Assembly: GCF_947493125.1 (NCBI RefSeq)
Contig: NZ_CANLQB010000002.1
Span: forward strand, 62,001-126,000
DNA from: an uncultured Roseobacter sp.
GTDB taxonomy: Bacteria > Pseudomonadota > Alphaproteobacteria > Rhodobacterales > Rhodobacteraceae
DNA: 64,000 bases
Direction: 5' to 3'
The position numbers were made by a program, and so were the translations under genes. The notes below the pieces were generated by a model that saw nothing but the letters and a program-made list of their open reading frames with translations, was not told the DNA's origin and made no database searches. The first letter of the stretch is position 1. The number at the start of each line of letters is the position of its first letter. This document shows positions 26,491 to 37,007 of this stretch, one piece after another.

Positions 26491-27140
26491 CCGGAGGTGC
26501 GTGCGCCAAAGATGGCAGAGCCAACCCTTACGTGCGTCGCACCAAGAGAGATCGCCTTTTCGAAATCGGCACTCATCCCCATACTGAGACCCTCGAGACC
26601 ATTGCGTGCTGCGATTTTGGCAAGCAGCGCAAAATGCAGCGATGCTTCCTCGTCGATTGGCGGAATGCACATCAGACCTTGCACAGGCAGATCCATGGCA
26701 AGGCACTCAGCCACGAACGCATCTGCCTCGGCTGGCAGCACGCCCGCCTTCTGCGGCTCTTCCCCGGTATTGATCTGAACAAAGAGCTTTGGGCAGTGCC
26801 CCATCTCCTGCGCCAGCCGCGCGAAGGTTTTTGCAAGCTTCGGTCGGTCGAGCGAATGGATTGTCTGAAAATGGTCAAACGCCTGTCGGGCCTTATTCGT
26901 TTGCAAAGGTCCGACAAGATGCAGGTCTATGTCGTTGAACTGCGTCCTGAACTCCGGCCATTTGGCAGCCGCTTCCTGCACTCGGTTCTCACCAAAACAC
27001 CGATGCCCCTGAGAGAGGACAGCCTCAACACGCGCGTTGGGCTGCACTTTGGATACAGCGATCAGCTTGACCGAACCAGCGGGACGCTCCGCCTGACGTT
27101 CAGCGTCCGAGATCCGACTGGCAATCTCTTGCAAACCCAT
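26487..27140 (-). CDS. YggS/PROSC-type PLP homeostasis protein
   Basis: The 217-residue protein has the PLP lysine in LIAVSKVQPN, the FGENRVQEA segment and the C-terminal GMSADFEKAISLGATHVRVGSAIFG, the hallmark of the YggS family. It holds pyridoxal phosphate and keeps vitamin B6 and branched amino-acid pools in balance, with no proven enzyme reaction. It lies downstream of the porin gene beyond a terminator. Confidence 0.95.
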   Translation of the reverse strand: MGLQEIASRISDAERQAERPAGSVKLIAVSKVQPNARVEAVLSQGHRCFGENRVQEAAAKWPEFRTQFNDIDLHLVGPLQTNKARQAFDHFQTIHSLDRPKLAKTFARLAQEMGHCPKLFVQINTGEEPQKAGVLPAEADAFVAECLAMDLPVQGLMCIPPIDEEASLHFALLAKIAARNGLEGLSMGMSADFEKAISLGATHVRVGSAIFGARTSG

Positions 27141-27184
27141 CTGCTGCTCCGCTCTTTCTTTCCGGTCACAAGATAATAGCCTCG

Positions 27185-27221
27185 AGAAAAAGAAAAGGGG
27201 CAGGCCCGAAAGCCCGCCCCC
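27185..27221 (-). terminator. Rho-independent terminator of the porin gene
   Basis: On the minus strand a GC-rich hairpin, GGGGCGGGC-tttcg-GGCCTGCCCC with one bulge, is followed by TTTTCTTTTT. It starts 26 bases after the porin stop codon and fits a strongly expressed monocistronic porin. Confidence 0.85.
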
Positions 27222-27246
27222 AAACTCATGGATGGCTCAGATCGAC

Positions 27247-28230
27247 TTAGAAGTCGAAGCGAACACCCAGGTCGGCAATGGTGTTGCCGGCTTCGTTCGA
27301 ACCGACCATACCGTCGAGACGGACGCCACCACCCAGCGAGTGGCGGAAGCCGATGCCGTAGGATGTGTCGTTGCCGTCTGCACCGCCGTCAGAGACGGAT
27401 GCCAGGATGTTTGTTGCTGCGCCAACCGGGATGGAGGCAGAAGCACCGAACACGGCGTCGTCGTCACCTTCGAAGTCGGAGATCAGGAACGAAACGTCCG
27501 CGATGCCGATGGTGCCGGACAGAGTTGCAACGATCCAGTCGTTCTTCGCACCGTCTCCGGGCGACGCTTCGAACTCACCGTAAACCAGGCCGAAAGTCCA
27601 TGCGCTGAAGGTGTAGGATGCGCCAATCTCGTACGAGTCACCGAATGCGTCAGTTGCGTCGTCGCCACCGATTGTGCCGCCGTCATTCACGGCATGGTCG
27701 TCGGTGTAAGATGCCATGAACGCGAAGTCGCCCATTTCGTACTTGACGTTGATACCGTTAACACCCGCGCCTGTGCTGGAGAACGCTGGCAGCGACACGC
27801 CGCTGTTTGCGTACTGACCAGTTTGGCCAACGAGGCCCGGCTCGTGGCCGAAGTAGTCAACAACTTCTGCCGCGTCTGTCACGCCGGAGATGTTACCGAC
27901 GCGAACGCGCAGGCCGCCGGACGACACTTGGAAACGTGCGCCGGAGAAGGAACCCGCGTTTGCGGAGTTGTCGGCGTTTTCGTTGGCTTCAACACGGATA
28001 CGTGCTGCGAAGCGGATGCCGCCATCTGTTTCTGTCGACGAGTCGATGTTCAGACGGTAGCGGCTCTCGATGCGGGTTTCTTCCTGCAGGTTTCCATCGG
28101 AATCTGCACGATCTTCTTCGTAGAGGATACCGAACCGGCCGTAACCGTTGAAATTAAAGTTTGCTGTGTCAGCTGCTACGACACCGGCTGTTCCGACCAG
28201 CGCTGTTGTAGCGATGAGAAGTTTTTTCAT
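27247..28230 (-). CDS. Rhodobacterales-type porin
   Basis: The 327-residue protein has a signal peptide cleaved near VVAADTANFNFNGYGRFG, many alternating Gly/Asp/aromatic strands typical of a 16-stranded outer-membrane barrel, and a terminal Phe (DLGVRFDF) used for insertion by BAM. It matches the Rhodobacter-type general porin fold. GAGGA precedes the ATG by 7 bases. It stands alone with its own terminator and a 283-base upstream gap shared with the DUF3576 gene; the gap holds no clear gene. Confidence 0.92.
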   Translation of the reverse strand: MKKLLIATTALVGTAGVVAADTANFNFNGYGRFGILYEEDRADSDGNLQEETRIESRYRLNIDSSTETDGGIRFAARIRVEANENADNSANAGSFSGARFQVSSGGLRVRVGNISGVTDAAEVVDYFGHEPGLVGQTGQYANSGVSLPAFSSTGAGVNGINVKYEMGDFAFMASYTDDHAVNDGGTIGGDDATDAFGDSYEIGASYTFSAWTFGLVYGEFEASPGDGAKNDWIVATLSGTIGIADVSFLISDFEGDDDAVFGASASIPVGAATNILASVSDGGADGNDTSYGIGFRHSLGGGVRLDGMVGSNEAGNTIADLGVRFDF

Positions 28231-28513
28231 GAACTTGTCCTCGGTTTCATTCTTTGTCCAATGGGAGAATCCCTTTTGAACCTGGGATGTGTTTCACTCT
28301 TTCAGCCCTCCTTTTGCAAGGACTTGGATGACGGCAACGTGAGAGCTGGGGAAAATGGTGCAGCTTTGCCACACTCCATTTGCAGCCCGGAGAGAAGGCG
28401 CGTCCGCCCGCACCTCTCGGGCCAGCGGATGACGACTTCAGAACGATAACGCTCTTGTCCCTCCGTGCTCTGTTGGATTAACGTGCAGCACGAATTGAGC
28501 AGCGGACAGTGAT

Positions 28514-29011
28514 ATGACATCAACCAGTATTTTCAGGCTTCTTGCCGCCCTCGGCGTTGCGGTCGCGCTGTCTGCCTGCGCGCAAGGTGACGCGCCCAGC
28601 AGCAACCCTCGCCCCTTTGACGATCCCGACATCGACAGCGACATAGCGCGGGTCTCGGATGGTCGGGGGGCAGAGACGATCTGGGATGCCTTTGGACGGC
28701 GCAACACCGAAACCAATGTAGCGGTGAACAAGTACATCTGGAGCGCCTCTCTCGAGGTGTTAAACTTCCTGCCCGTGCAATCCGTGGACCCGTTCACCGG
28801 CGTCATCATCACCGGCTTCGGCCGCCCCCCGGGCGGCGGGCGCGCCTATCGCGCGACGGTGCTCATCAATGATCCGGCGTTGGATGCGCGCTCGCTCAAC
28901 GTGTCATTGCAAACGCAGGGTGGCCCAGCGAGCGCCGCGACGGTGCGCGCTGTGGAAGACGCGATCCTAAGCCGCGCCCGACAGCTGCGTATCGCCGATA
29001 ACAGGCTCTAA
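28514..29011 (+). CDS. DUF3576 family lipoprotein
   Basis: The 165-residue protein has a lipoprotein signal ending LSACAQG (Cys about 22) and a domain of about 110 residues: ETIWDAFGRRNTETNVAVNKYIW and FTGVIITGFGRPPGG are its best marked stretches. This matches DUF3576, a family of unknown function common in alphaproteobacteria before leuS. The genome context (leuS, lptE, holA downstream) suggests an envelope role but no reaction is known. Confidence 0.85.
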   Translation: MTSTSIFRLLAALGVAVALSACAQGDAPSSNPRPFDDPDIDSDIARVSDGRGAETIWDAFGRRNTETNVAVNKYIWSASLEVLNFLPVQSVDPFTGVIITGFGRPPGGGRAYRATVLINDPALDARSLNVSLQTQGGPASAATVRAVEDAILSRARQLRIADNRL

Positions 29012-29040
29012 AGTCAGGATTTTTCAGACCCAAGGATACC

Positions 29041-29076
29041 AGCGCCGGGCCCCGTCGAAAAACGGCTCCCGGCGCT
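29041..29076 (+). promoter_or_regulatory. Stable hairpin in the leuS leader
   Basis: AGCGCCGGG (29041-29049) pairs perfectly with CCCGGCGCT (29068-29076), and an inner CCGT/ACGG stem closes a CGAAAA loop. It lies between the DUF3576 stop and the leuS ribosome site (AGGA), with only a short CTTA after it, so a leader or processing element is as likely as a terminator. Confidence 0.5.
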
Positions 29077-29098
29077 CTTACGTGAAAAGGACGTGATC

Positions 29099-31636
29099 AT
29101 GGCACGTTACACACCCGCAGAGATCGAAGCCCGGTGGCAAGAGGCGTGGTCGCGGGACGAAATCTTCAAGGCGGTCCGAACCGCTGACAAGCCTAAATAC
29201 TATGTGCTTGAGATGTTCCCCTACCCCTCGGGCCGCATCCACATGGGGCACGTGCGCAACTACACGATGGGCGACGTGATCGCGCGCTACAAGCTCGCAA
29301 CGGGCCACAACGTGCTGCACCCCATGGGCTGGGATGCCTTCGGGATGCCCGCCGAAAACGCGGCCATGGCGATCGGCGGTCATCCGAAGGATTGGACCTA
29401 TGGCAACATCAAAGACATGCGGGACCAGATGAAGCCGTTGGGCCTCTCGATTGACTGGTCCCGCGAGTTCGCCACCTGCGATCCGGAGTACTACGGCCAG
29501 CAGCAGGCGTTGTTTCTCGACTTCCTTGAAGCAGGTCTCGTCTACCGCAAGAACGCGCAGGTGAACTGGGACCCGGTCGACATGACCGTGCTCGCCAATG
29601 AACAGGTGATCGACGGCAAGGGCTGGCGCTCGGGCGCTGAGGTGGAACGGCGCGAGCTCACGCAGTGGTTCTTCAAGATCTCGGACATGGCGGGCGAGCT
29701 GAAAGACGCGCTCGACGGGCTGGAGAACTGGCCCGCCAAGGTCCGCCTGATGCAGGAGAACTGGATCGGCGAGAGCCGCGGCATCGAGATCCCCTTCCAG
29801 CGGACGGATGGCGACGGCACGATCCTGTGCTATTCGACGCGGCCCGACACGATGCGCGGCGCGTCTTTCATCGCCGTCTCGCCGGATCATCCGGTGTCAA
29901 AGGCCTTGGAGGGCAGCAACCCGGAGCTCACCGCCTTTATCGAAGACTGCCGCAAGATGGACACCACCGAAGCGGCCATGGAGAAGGCGGAGAAGAAGGG
30001 CATTGATACTGGCCTGCGGGTGAAACACCCCGTCTATGAGGGGGTCGAACTGCCCGTCTGGATCGGCAACTTCGTCCTGATGGATTATGGCACCGGTGCG
30101 GTCTTCGGTTGTCCCGCGCATGACCAGCGTGACCTGGACTTTGCGCGGAAATACGATCTGCCGGTGCGGAATGCGTTCTATATGCCCGGTGATGAAACCG
30201 AGGTGGGCACCGAAGCGCTTGTTCCTGCAAAAACCGAAAAGGTTGTCTATATCGACCATTTCACCGGCATCACCGAGGCGACCAGCCAACAGGGCATCGA
30301 CGCCACCATCGACTACTTCGAAGCGAACAACCGCGGCACAGGCCAGACCAAATACCGCCTGCGCGACTGGGGGCTCAGCCGCCAGCGCTATTGGGGCTGC
30401 CCGATCCCCGTGGTGCATTGCGACGCCTGCGGCGTGGTGCCCGAGAAGAAAGAAAACCTGCCTATCGAGTTGCCCTATGACGTCAGCTTTGACGTGCCCG
30501 GAAACCCGCTTGACCGCCACCCGACCTGGCGCGACGTGGCCTGCCCCGCCTGCGGCAAGCCCGCCAAGCGCGAGACGGACACGATGGACACCTTCGTCGA
30601 TTCGTCATGGTATTTTGCCCGGTTCACGGCACCGGACGCGAAGACGCCGACCGACATCGAGGACGCCGCCTACTGGATGAACGTCGATCAATACATCGGG
30701 GGGATCGAGCATGCGATTCTGCATTTGCTCTACTCGCGCTACTTCGCCCGCGCCATGCGGATTACCGGGCATTTACCGCAGGGCACCGAAGAGCCTTTCG
30801 ACGCGCTCTTCACCCAAGGCATGGTGACCCATGAAATCTACCAGACACGCGACGAGAAAGGCCGCGCTGTCTATCATCTGCCCGAGGACGTAACCGACGG
30901 GAAGCTCGCTGACGGCACCGAGGTTGAGATCATCCCTTCGGCCAAAATGTCGAAGTCCAAGAAAAACGTCGTCGACCCGGTCAACATCATCTCCGCATAT
31001 GGCGCGGACACCGCGCGCTGGTTCGTGCTGAGCGACTCGCCGCCCGAGCGGGATGTGGAGTGGACCGCCGCAGGCGCCGAGGCGGCTTTCAAGCACCTCA
31101 CCCGGGTCTGGAACCTCTGCGACCGCATCGGCGCGATGGACAAGACTGCCAAGGGTGAGGGCGATCAGGATCTGCTGCGCGCCATGCACGGCTGCATTCA
31201 CGACGTGACCATCGGCATCGAGAGCTTTGGCTTCAACGCGGCCATTGCCAAGCTCTACGCCTTCACCGCAACCTTGCAGAAATCCAAGGCGAGCCATGCC
31301 GCGCAGCGTGAGGCAGTCATGACCCTGGCGCAGCTCATGTCGCCGATGACACCGCATCTGGCCGAGGATATTTGGGCGCATCAGGGTGGCGACGGGCTGA
31401 TCGCCACGGCCCCCTGGCCCAAGGCGGATGAGGCGATGCTGGTTTCCGACACGGTCACCCTGCCCATTCAGGTGAACGGGAAACGGCGCGCGGAAATCAC
31501 CGTGCCTGCGGACATGCCCAAAGAAGAGGTTGAAAAGGCGGCGCTCGCAGATCAGGCTGTGATCAGAACGCTTGATGGCGCAAGCCCCAAGAAGATCATC
31601 GTGGTGCCCGGACGGATCGTGAATGTCGTTGTTTGA
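29099..31636 (+). CDS. leuS: Leucyl-tRNA synthetase
   Basis: The 845-residue class I synthetase carries the HIGH-type motif in [17 protein letters not shown] and the KMSKS motif in [13 protein letters not shown], with the CP1 editing domain between. It charges tRNA-Leu. The ATG at 29099 is chosen over an in-frame GTG at 29093 because AAAAGGA is 7 bases before the ATG and too close to the GTG. The end overlaps lptE by 14 bases. Confidence 0.97.
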   Translation: MARYTPAEIEARWQEAWSRDEIFKAVRTADKPKYYVLEMFPYPSGRIHMGHVRNYTMGDVIARYKLATGHNVLHPMGWDAFGMPAENAAMAIGGHPKDWTYGNIKDMRDQMKPLGLSIDWSREFATCDPEYYGQQQALFLDFLEAGLVYRKNAQVNWDPVDMTVLANEQVIDGKGWRSGAEVERRELTQWFFKISDMAGELKDALDGLENWPAKVRLMQENWIGESRGIEIPFQRTDGDGTILCYSTRPDTMRGASFIAVSPDHPVSKALEGSNPELTAFIEDCRKMDTTEAAMEKAEKKGIDTGLRVKHPVYEGVELPVWIGNFVLMDYGTGAVFGCPAHDQRDLDFARKYDLPVRNAFYMPGDETEVGTEALVPAKTEKVVYIDHFTGITEATSQQGIDATIDYFEANNRGTGQTKYRLRDWGLSRQRYWGCPIPVVHCDACGVVPEKKENLPIELPYDVSFDVPGNPLDRHPTWRDVACPACGKPAKRETDTMDTFVDSSWYFARFTAPDAKTPTDIEDAAYWMNVDQYIGGIEHAILHLLYSRYFARAMRITGHLPQGTEEPFDALFTQGMVTHEIYQTRDEKGRAVYHLPEDVTDGKLADGTEVEIIPSAKMSKSKKNVVDPVNIISAYGADTARWFVLSDSPPERDVEWTAAGAEAAFKHLTRVWNLCDRIGAMDKTAKGEGDQDLLRAMHGCIHDVTIGIESFGFNAAIAKLYAFTATLQKSKASHAAQREAVMTLAQLMSPMTPHLAEDIWAHQGGDGLIATAPWPKADEAMLVSDTVTLPIQVNGKRRAEITVPADMPKEEVEKAALADQAVIRTLDGASPKKIIVVPGRIVNVVV

Positions 31637-32099
31637 TCGCAGATCGCTGTTGATGCTGCCGCTGGCCCTTGCGGCCTGCGGCTTCACACCGGTTTATGCA
31701 CCCGGCGGCAGTGCCACACAGCTGCAAAACAACGTCACGGTCTCCGAGCCTGACACCCGCAACGGCTTTCTCATCACCCAACGGATCGAGGAGCGACTGG
31801 GCCGGGCCGCAGATCCTGAGTATCGGCTGGCGCTCAGTGTCAGTTCCAGCCAGGAAAGCCTCGCCGTTGATCGCGAGGGCGACATCACACGCTATAACAT
31901 CCTTGGTCGTGCCGATTACTCGCTGGTGGAGAGCAGCACGGGGCGGGTCATCACCTCGGGTCGCGCGGAAAACTTCACTGGCTATTCCGCCGCGGGCACC
32001 ACCGTCGCCACCCTCGCCGCTCAACGGGATGCTCAGCGGCGTCTAATGGTGCTGCTTGCTGACCAGGTCGTGACCCGCGTTCTCGTCGCCGATCTCTGA
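31623..32099 (+). CDS. lptE: LPS assembly lipoprotein LptE
   Basis: The 158-residue protein has a lipoprotein signal [18 protein letters not shown], whose CGFTPVY after the lipid Cys is the mark of alphaproteobacterial LptE. It plugs LptD and delivers LPS to the outer surface. It overlaps leuS by 14 bases and holA by one base (TGATG), the standard leuS-lptE-holA order. Confidence 0.93.
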   Translation: MSLFDRRSLLMLPLALAACGFTPVYAPGGSATQLQNNVTVSEPDTRNGFLITQRIEERLGRAADPEYRLALSVSSSQESLAVDREGDITRYNILGRADYSLVESSTGRVITSGRAENFTGYSAAGTTVATLAAQRDAQRRLMVLLADQVVTRVLVADL

Positions 32100-33100
32100 T
32101 GAAGCTCTCTACCAGAGATGCCAACGCCTATTTTGCCAAACCGGATGAGACCAAAACGGGCCTCCTGATCTATGGCGCCGATGGCATGCGCGTGGCGCTG
32201 AAGCGCCAGCAGGTCCTCGCGGTGCTGCTGGGCGATAGCGCCGAGGAGGAGATGCGCCTCAGCCGGATGAGCGGAGCCGACATCCGCAAGGATCCGGCGC
32301 TGCTCATGGACGCGGTGAAGGCGGTGGGGTTCTTCCCCGGCCCCCGCGCCGTCTTTGTGGAAGAGGTGAACGACACCGCCGCCCCCGCCGTGCTGGCGGC
32401 ACTGGACGATTGGCAATCGGGCGATGCTCAGATCATCATCACCGCCGGCGCGCTCAAGCCCACGTCGAAGATCCGCAAGGCCTTCGAGTCGCATCCGCAA
32501 GCCTATGCCGCCGCCATCTATGACAACCCGCCAACCCGGGACGAGATCGAAACCGCTCTGCGCGATGCAGGCCTCGGCCACGTGCCGCAGGAGGCGATGG
32601 GCGCGTTGAACGATCTCGCGCAAGCGCTCGATCCGGGTGATTTCAGGCAGACCGTGGAAAAGCTCGCGCTTTACAAACTGGGAGACGATGCACCGGTGAC
32701 GGAAGCTGACATCGCCGCCTGCGCACCCACATCGACCGAAGCGGATATCGACGACATCCTCATGGTGGTCTCCGAGGCCCGCACACAAGAGATCGGCCCG
32801 GTGATGCAGAAGCTGGTGGCGCAGGGGGCGACGCCCGTCGGGCTCTGCATCGGAGCCATGCGCCACTTTCGTGCCCTGCACCGCGCGGCCAGCGACACCT
32901 CCGGGCGACCGGCAATCTTTGGCCCGAACCGCGACCGCATGCTCGCGCAGTCGCGAAAGTGGGGCGCTGCCAAGCTGGAAACGGCAATCACCCTGCTGAC
33001 CGACACGGACCTGCAGCTGCGATCCGCCGGCCAGACCGCTCCCGGCATGGCGGTGGTCGAACGTGCCTTCATCCGGCTCTCGATGCTCGGAGGGCGGTAG
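32099..33100 (+). CDS. holA: DNA polymerase III subunit delta
   Basis: The 333-residue protein matches the delta clamp-loader subunit: FLIYG-like start (LLIYGADGMRVALKR), FFPGPRAVFVEEVN, and the helical C-terminal domain with RAALHRAAS. It opens the beta clamp during clamp loading. It starts within the lptE stop (one-base overlap). The 195 bases after it, to the convergent GFA gene, hold no gene or clear terminator. Confidence 0.93.
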   Translation: MKLSTRDANAYFAKPDETKTGLLIYGADGMRVALKRQQVLAVLLGDSAEEEMRLSRMSGADIRKDPALLMDAVKAVGFFPGPRAVFVEEVNDTAAPAVLAALDDWQSGDAQIIITAGALKPTSKIRKAFESHPQAYAAAIYDNPPTRDEIETALRDAGLGHVPQEAMGALNDLAQALDPGDFRQTVEKLALYKLGDDAPVTEADIAACAPTSTEADIDDILMVVSEARTQEIGPVMQKLVAQGATPVGLCIGAMRHFRALHRAASDTSGRPAIFGPNRDRMLAQSRKWGAAKLETAITLLTDTDLQLRSAGQTAPGMAVVERAFIRLSMLGGR

Positions 33101-33295
33101 ATCTCAGGCTGACCAGGCACCTGGCCACCGGTTTTCGCCGACCGCAGCACCCAAGCCCAGGATAAAGAGCGCGCGCCCTATCGGGGTCTGCTCGGGGCAA
33201 AAAGGGCGAGACAAAGGGGCTGCGCCCGGTGCGCCCGACGGTTCCTCCCGGTCGCGGCAGTACGCTCATTGGATCCGGATGAGCTGTGATATCGC

Positions 33296-33721
33296 CTATT
33301 CGGGCGCGAACATCGCCATGACCTCTTCGGTCGTCATCTGATGCGTCTTCTCGGCAAAGCTATAGCCTTTTGGCTTGTTGTCGATGAAGAGCTCACCCGT
33401 CATCTTCGCATCCCCCAGATCATCCACCGTGCCCGCACCGAAGTGATAGGTGCCCTCATGCGGGCCCGGTACCGTCACGCGATAATACAGGTTGCTGCCA
33501 CACGTCGTGCAGAACGCCCGTTCCGCCCACTCCGACGACGCATAGGCCTTGAGGTTCTCCGCGCCCTTGATCTCAACGGCATCCGGCTTGGCCTCCAGCC
33601 CGATATAGATGCCGCCACTCCACTTGCGACACATGTTGCAGTGGCAGGCCCCGATCTCGGCCGGTTCGTCTTTCAGCGTATAGGTTACGGCGCCGCACAG
33701 GCACCCACCGGTCTTCGGCAT
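33296..33721 (-). CDS. GFA family protein (copy 2)
   Basis: A 141-residue protein with the Gfa-fold zinc cysteines: GGCLCGAVTY, ACHCNMCRKWSGG and FCTTCGSNLYYR. The ATG at 33721 has GGAG seven bases before it, so it is preferred over the upstream in-frame start at 33787. It is a distant paralogue of the protein at 6267-6653. It is divergent from a GST gene (134-base gap), an arrangement that hints at a shared role in glutathione-adduct handling. Reaction unproven. Confidence 0.87.
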   Translation of the reverse strand: MPKTGGCLCGAVTYTLKDEPAEIGACHCNMCRKWSGGIYIGLEAKPDAVEIKGAENLKAYASSEWAERAFCTTCGSNLYYRVTVPGPHEGTYHFGAGTVDDLGDAKMTGELFIDNKPKGYSFAEKTHQMTTEEVMAMFAPE

Positions 33722-33855
33722 GGTTTCACTCCACCTATCTGTTGATCCAACACCTTGATCGCACGGCCTGCTGACGGTTTCTGTCATGAGTTGTCAGCAG
33801 CCCCCATGCGTGAAACTGTGGCCGGGCCGAACGTTCAACCGGGAGAGATCTGACC

Positions 33856-34440
33856 ATGTACACCGTAATCGGAGCAACGAAATCACGCGCATTACGGGTT
33901 TTGTGGACGCTGGAGGAACTGGGCGAACCCTACACGCACATCGCCGCTGGCGCCCGCACAGATGAGGCGCGCACCTACAACCCGCTGGGCAAGATCCCGG
34001 CGCTGGTCGATGGCGATGCGGTTCTGACCGATTCCGTGGCGATCATGACCTATCTGGCCGACAAACACGGCAAGCTGACCGCGCCCGCCGGGACGGTCGG
34101 GCGCGCGCATCAGGATGCCATGACCCTCTGGCTGGTCGACGAGTTCGACGCGATTCTCTGGGCAGCGGCCAAGCACAGCTTTGTGCTGCCGGAGGAGCGC
34201 CGGGTCCCCGCAGTCAAAGACGCGCTGAAGTTCGAGTTCGAGCGCTCCGCCGCCGTGTTGTCGGATCGGCTGGAGGGCCCCTTCTTGATGGGCGACGACA
34301 TCACACTACCGGATATCCTCGCCTGCCACTGCCTGAATTGGGCTGTCGGCGCCAAGTTTCCACGCACCGATGACAAGCTCTTCGCCTATGCCAAGGCCCT
34401 GCGCGACCGACCCGCCTTTCAGGCAGCCTCCGCCAAATAG
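33856..34440 (+). CDS. Glutathione S-transferase family protein
   Basis: The 194-residue protein has an N-terminal thioredoxin-like domain starting TVIGATKSRALRVLWTLEEL, with the NPLGKIPALVDGDAVLTDSVAI glutathione-binding stretch, and an all-helical C-terminal domain. It conjugates or removes glutathione from an unknown substrate. GGGAGA precedes the ATG. Its last 22 bases overlap the convergent flavoprotein gene. Confidence 0.9.
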   Translation: MYTVIGATKSRALRVLWTLEELGEPYTHIAAGARTDEARTYNPLGKIPALVDGDAVLTDSVAIMTYLADKHGKLTAPAGTVGRAHQDAMTLWLVDEFDAILWAAAKHSFVLPEERRVPAVKDALKFEFERSAAVLSDRLEGPFLMGDDITLPDILACHCLNWAVGAKFPRTDDKLFAYAKALRDRPAFQAASAK

Positions 34441-35603
34441 GCCGCTGCAGCGCGCCCGGCCCATCGTCCCGTCGCAAGACAGGCAGTGATCAGATAGCCA
34501 CCTGTCGGCGCCTCCCAATCGAGCATCTCTCCAGCACAGAACACGCCCGGCACCTCCTTCAACATCAGATCGGGGGTCAGCGCGTCAAACCGCACACCAC
34601 CGGCGACCGAAATCGCTTCATCGAGCGCGCGCAGACCCTGATGCGATACGGGCAGTTCCTTCAGGACCCCCGCCAGCCGCGCAGGTTCCCGCGGGAGCGG
34701 GCGTGCGAACTCCTGGGCCAGCGCGATCTTCAGCGGGTCGAGCTTCAAATGCTTGCGCAGCCGGTTCGACAGGCTGGTCTTGCCGGAGGCCTGACCCAAC
34801 CGGCCTGCCACCGTTGCAACGTCGAGATCCGGCACCAGATCGACGGTGAGAGCGTGGTTGAGCCGCACGGCGCGGCTCACCTCGTAGATCCCGCCCCCTT
34901 CCAGACCACCGACACCAATCACCGCTTCGCCGCGGGAGGACATTGGCCCGGCGGTGAACCGGACCCCTTTCAGCGCGTGACCCATAAACTTCGCCATATG
35001 GCGAGACCAGCGCAGCTGCAGACCCACATTGGCCGGCGCAAACGGGCTCAGCGCGACGTTGCGGGCGGCAAGATGCGTGGTCCAGCTCCCGTCCGATCCC
35101 AGCCGCGCCCAGCTCGCCCCGCCGAGTGCCAGCACGGTCACATCTGCCGACACCGTTTCGAGCCCCTCGCGTCCCTCGAAAACAATCGCTCGATCCCGCC
35201 AACCTTGCCAGCGCATGTTGGTCTGCAGCACCACGCCCGCCGCGTCCAGTCGCTGCAGCCAGGCCCGCAGCAGGGGCGAGGCCTTCATCGCGCGCGGAAA
35301 CACCCGCCCGGTGGAGCCGGTGAACACCTCCTGCCCCAGCCCGCGCGCCCAATCCTGCACCGCCTCGGCGTCGAAGGCCTGCAAGATCGGGCGGAGACGC
35401 CCAGCCGCCTCGGCATACCTTGGCAGCATCGTCTCCAGCGGCTCGTCCTTGGCGAGGTTGAGACCCGACTTGCCCGCCATCAGGAACTTGCGCCCGACCG
35501 ATGGCTTCGCCTCGCAGACCGTCACCCGCACGCCCGCGGCGACCAGCTCCTCCGCCGCCATCAGGCCGGCAGGCCCCGCGCCAATCACCAGCGCATGGCT
35601 CAC
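34419..35603 (-). CDS. BaiN/TIGR03862-like FAD-dependent oxidoreductase
   Basis: The 394-residue protein has the FAD motif ALVIGAGPAGLMAAEELVAAG and the KFLMAGKSGLNL segment seen in the HI0933/BaiN family, and a C-terminal CAGEMLDWEAPTGGYLI FAD motif. The family is large and mostly uncharacterised. Its stop is inside the convergent GST gene by 22 bases and its start overlaps the MscS-type gene stop by 4 bases, so it is co-transcribed with that channel gene. Confidence 0.88.
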   Translation of the reverse strand: MSHALVIGAGPAGLMAAEELVAAGVRVTVCEAKPSVGRKFLMAGKSGLNLAKDEPLETMLPRYAEAAGRLRPILQAFDAEAVQDWARGLGQEVFTGSTGRVFPRAMKASPLLRAWLQRLDAAGVVLQTNMRWQGWRDRAIVFEGREGLETVSADVTVLALGGASWARLGSDGSWTTHLAARNVALSPFAPANVGLQLRWSRHMAKFMGHALKGVRFTAGPMSSRGEAVIGVGGLEGGGIYEVSRAVRLNHALTVDLVPDLDVATVAGRLGQASGKTSLSNRLRKHLKLDPLKIALAQEFARPLPREPARLAGVLKELPVSHQGLRALDEAISVAGGVRFDALTPDLMLKEVPGVFCAGEMLDWEAPTGGYLITACLATGRWAGRAAAAYLAEAA

Positions 35604-36934
35604 CCGGCAACCTGCGGGGCGTCTCCCTTGAACTCCACCACCCGGTGCGGATAGGGAATCTCAATGCCGTTGTCCTTCAGCGCATTCCAGATCAGGAACA
35701 GAACGTCCGAGGTGTATTTGTTCGGCCCGTCATCGAGGCCGTTCACCCAGAACTCCACAGCAAAATCAATGCCGCTGTCGCCGAAACCGCGCAGCTCGCA
35801 ATCGGGCGGATAGGGCGCATCGAGCACGTCCGGGTGCGTGGCCACCGCCGCCTCGATGATCGCAGGAACCGCGTTGATGTCGGTGTCGTAGCTCACCGAG
35901 AAGGGCGCCTCATAACGGTTCGCGGATCCGCTGTCGGAGTAGTTCACCACCCGCGTGGTGATGAAATCCTCGTTCGGCACAACGATCCAGCGACCATCGA
36001 AAGTCTCCAGAATCGCCGCGCGCGCGGTCATCTTCACGATTTGTCCCGCCTCTCCGCCATCAAGCTCCACATAGTCGCCCACGGTCGCCTGCCCCTCGAC
36101 CAGAAGGATCACGCCTGAAATGAAATTCGACGCGATCTTCTGCAGCCCGAAACCAAGGCCCACGCCGATGGCGCCTCCGATCACGGCCAGCGCGCTGAGA
36201 TTGATGCCCATGATGTTCAGCAGCAGCAGGAAGGCGACGGCGAAGATCGCGAACTCGATCGCCTTTGCCATAAGTTGCCGCAGCGACGGGCGCATGTCCT
36301 CCTGCGCCTCGATGAATTGCGAGGTCTGCCGCGTCGACCAGCCTCCGAGCCAGAACAGCACACCGCCCGCGATCACCCCGCGCACAAGCGACATCACCGA
36401 GAAGGAAATGTTGCCAAGCGTCACCGTCATCTCGTTCAGCTTCACGACCAGCGGGTCGAGCAGCCCCACGGCATAAAGCGCCGCAACCGGCAGCAGCACA
36501 TAGCGTCCCAGCAGCTTCAGGAAGGGATCCTTGATGATCTCGCGCACCAGGGTCCGCGCCGCGAGAAAGATGAAGAGCCTCTTGCCGAAGGCGATGACCG
36601 CGCCGCTGTCAAAGAGCGACCGCACAACGCTTTCCCCCAATGCCGTGAACAGATAGGCCAACAGCGGCAACAGCAGGGGCAGGCCCGAAAGAAGCGCGCG
36701 CCGCGCCTGGGACAGCAAGGTCTCCGATTCGTCGGGAGGGGTCAGCAGCCGGCCGAGCGCGCCGCGCAACCGCCGTGCGACCAGCACCGCCAGCACATAG
36801 GCGACGATCAACAGGGCGAACTGCGACCAGGCCGCCGGGCTCAGAGCCCAACTGCGGGCCAGATCCCAGACCATGACGGCGTATCCCGCCACCTGCTGTA
36901 CGATCTCCGGCTGTGCAGAGAGGTCAAATTCCAC
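35600..36934 (-). CDS. MscS-family mechanosensitive channel
   Basis: A 444-residue membrane protein with several N-terminal transmembrane segments, a pore-region helix, and the MscS beta domain with VIGGAIGVGLGFGLQKIASNFISGVILLVEGQATVGDYVELDG split across residues about 258-300. The longer N-terminal membrane part marks it as a larger MscS type. It releases solutes on osmotic downshock. Co-transcribed with the TIGR03862-like flavoprotein gene. Confidence 0.92.
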   Translation of the reverse strand: MEFDLSAQPEIVQQVAGYAVMVWDLARSWALSPAAWSQFALLIVAYVLAVLVARRLRGALGRLLTPPDESETLLSQARRALLSGLPLLLPLLAYLFTALGESVVRSLFDSGAVIAFGKRLFIFLAARTLVREIIKDPFLKLLGRYVLLPVAALYAVGLLDPLVVKLNEMTVTLGNISFSVMSLVRGVIAGGVLFWLGGWSTRQTSQFIEAQEDMRPSLRQLMAKAIEFAIFAVAFLLLLNIMGINLSALAVIGGAIGVGLGFGLQKIASNFISGVILLVEGQATVGDYVELDGGEAGQIVKMTARAAILETFDGRWIVVPNEDFITTRVVNYSDSGSANRYEAPFSVSYDTDINAVPAIIEAAVATHPDVLDAPYPPDCELRGFGDSGIDFAVEFWVNGLDDGPNKYTSDVLFLIWNALKDNGIEIPYPHRVVEFKGDAPQVAG

Positions 36935-37007
36935 GGGCGCGCCCTCTTTTCATCCCCAAACTCGCCCCTAGACTCTTGCCCGTCAGAGACTGGTGGAGCA
37001 AGCCCAG

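Noticed and set aside
33101-33295. 195-base gap between holA and the GFA gene as an RNA gene
   Set aside because: No conserved fold or promoter that I can recognise; left as featureless.
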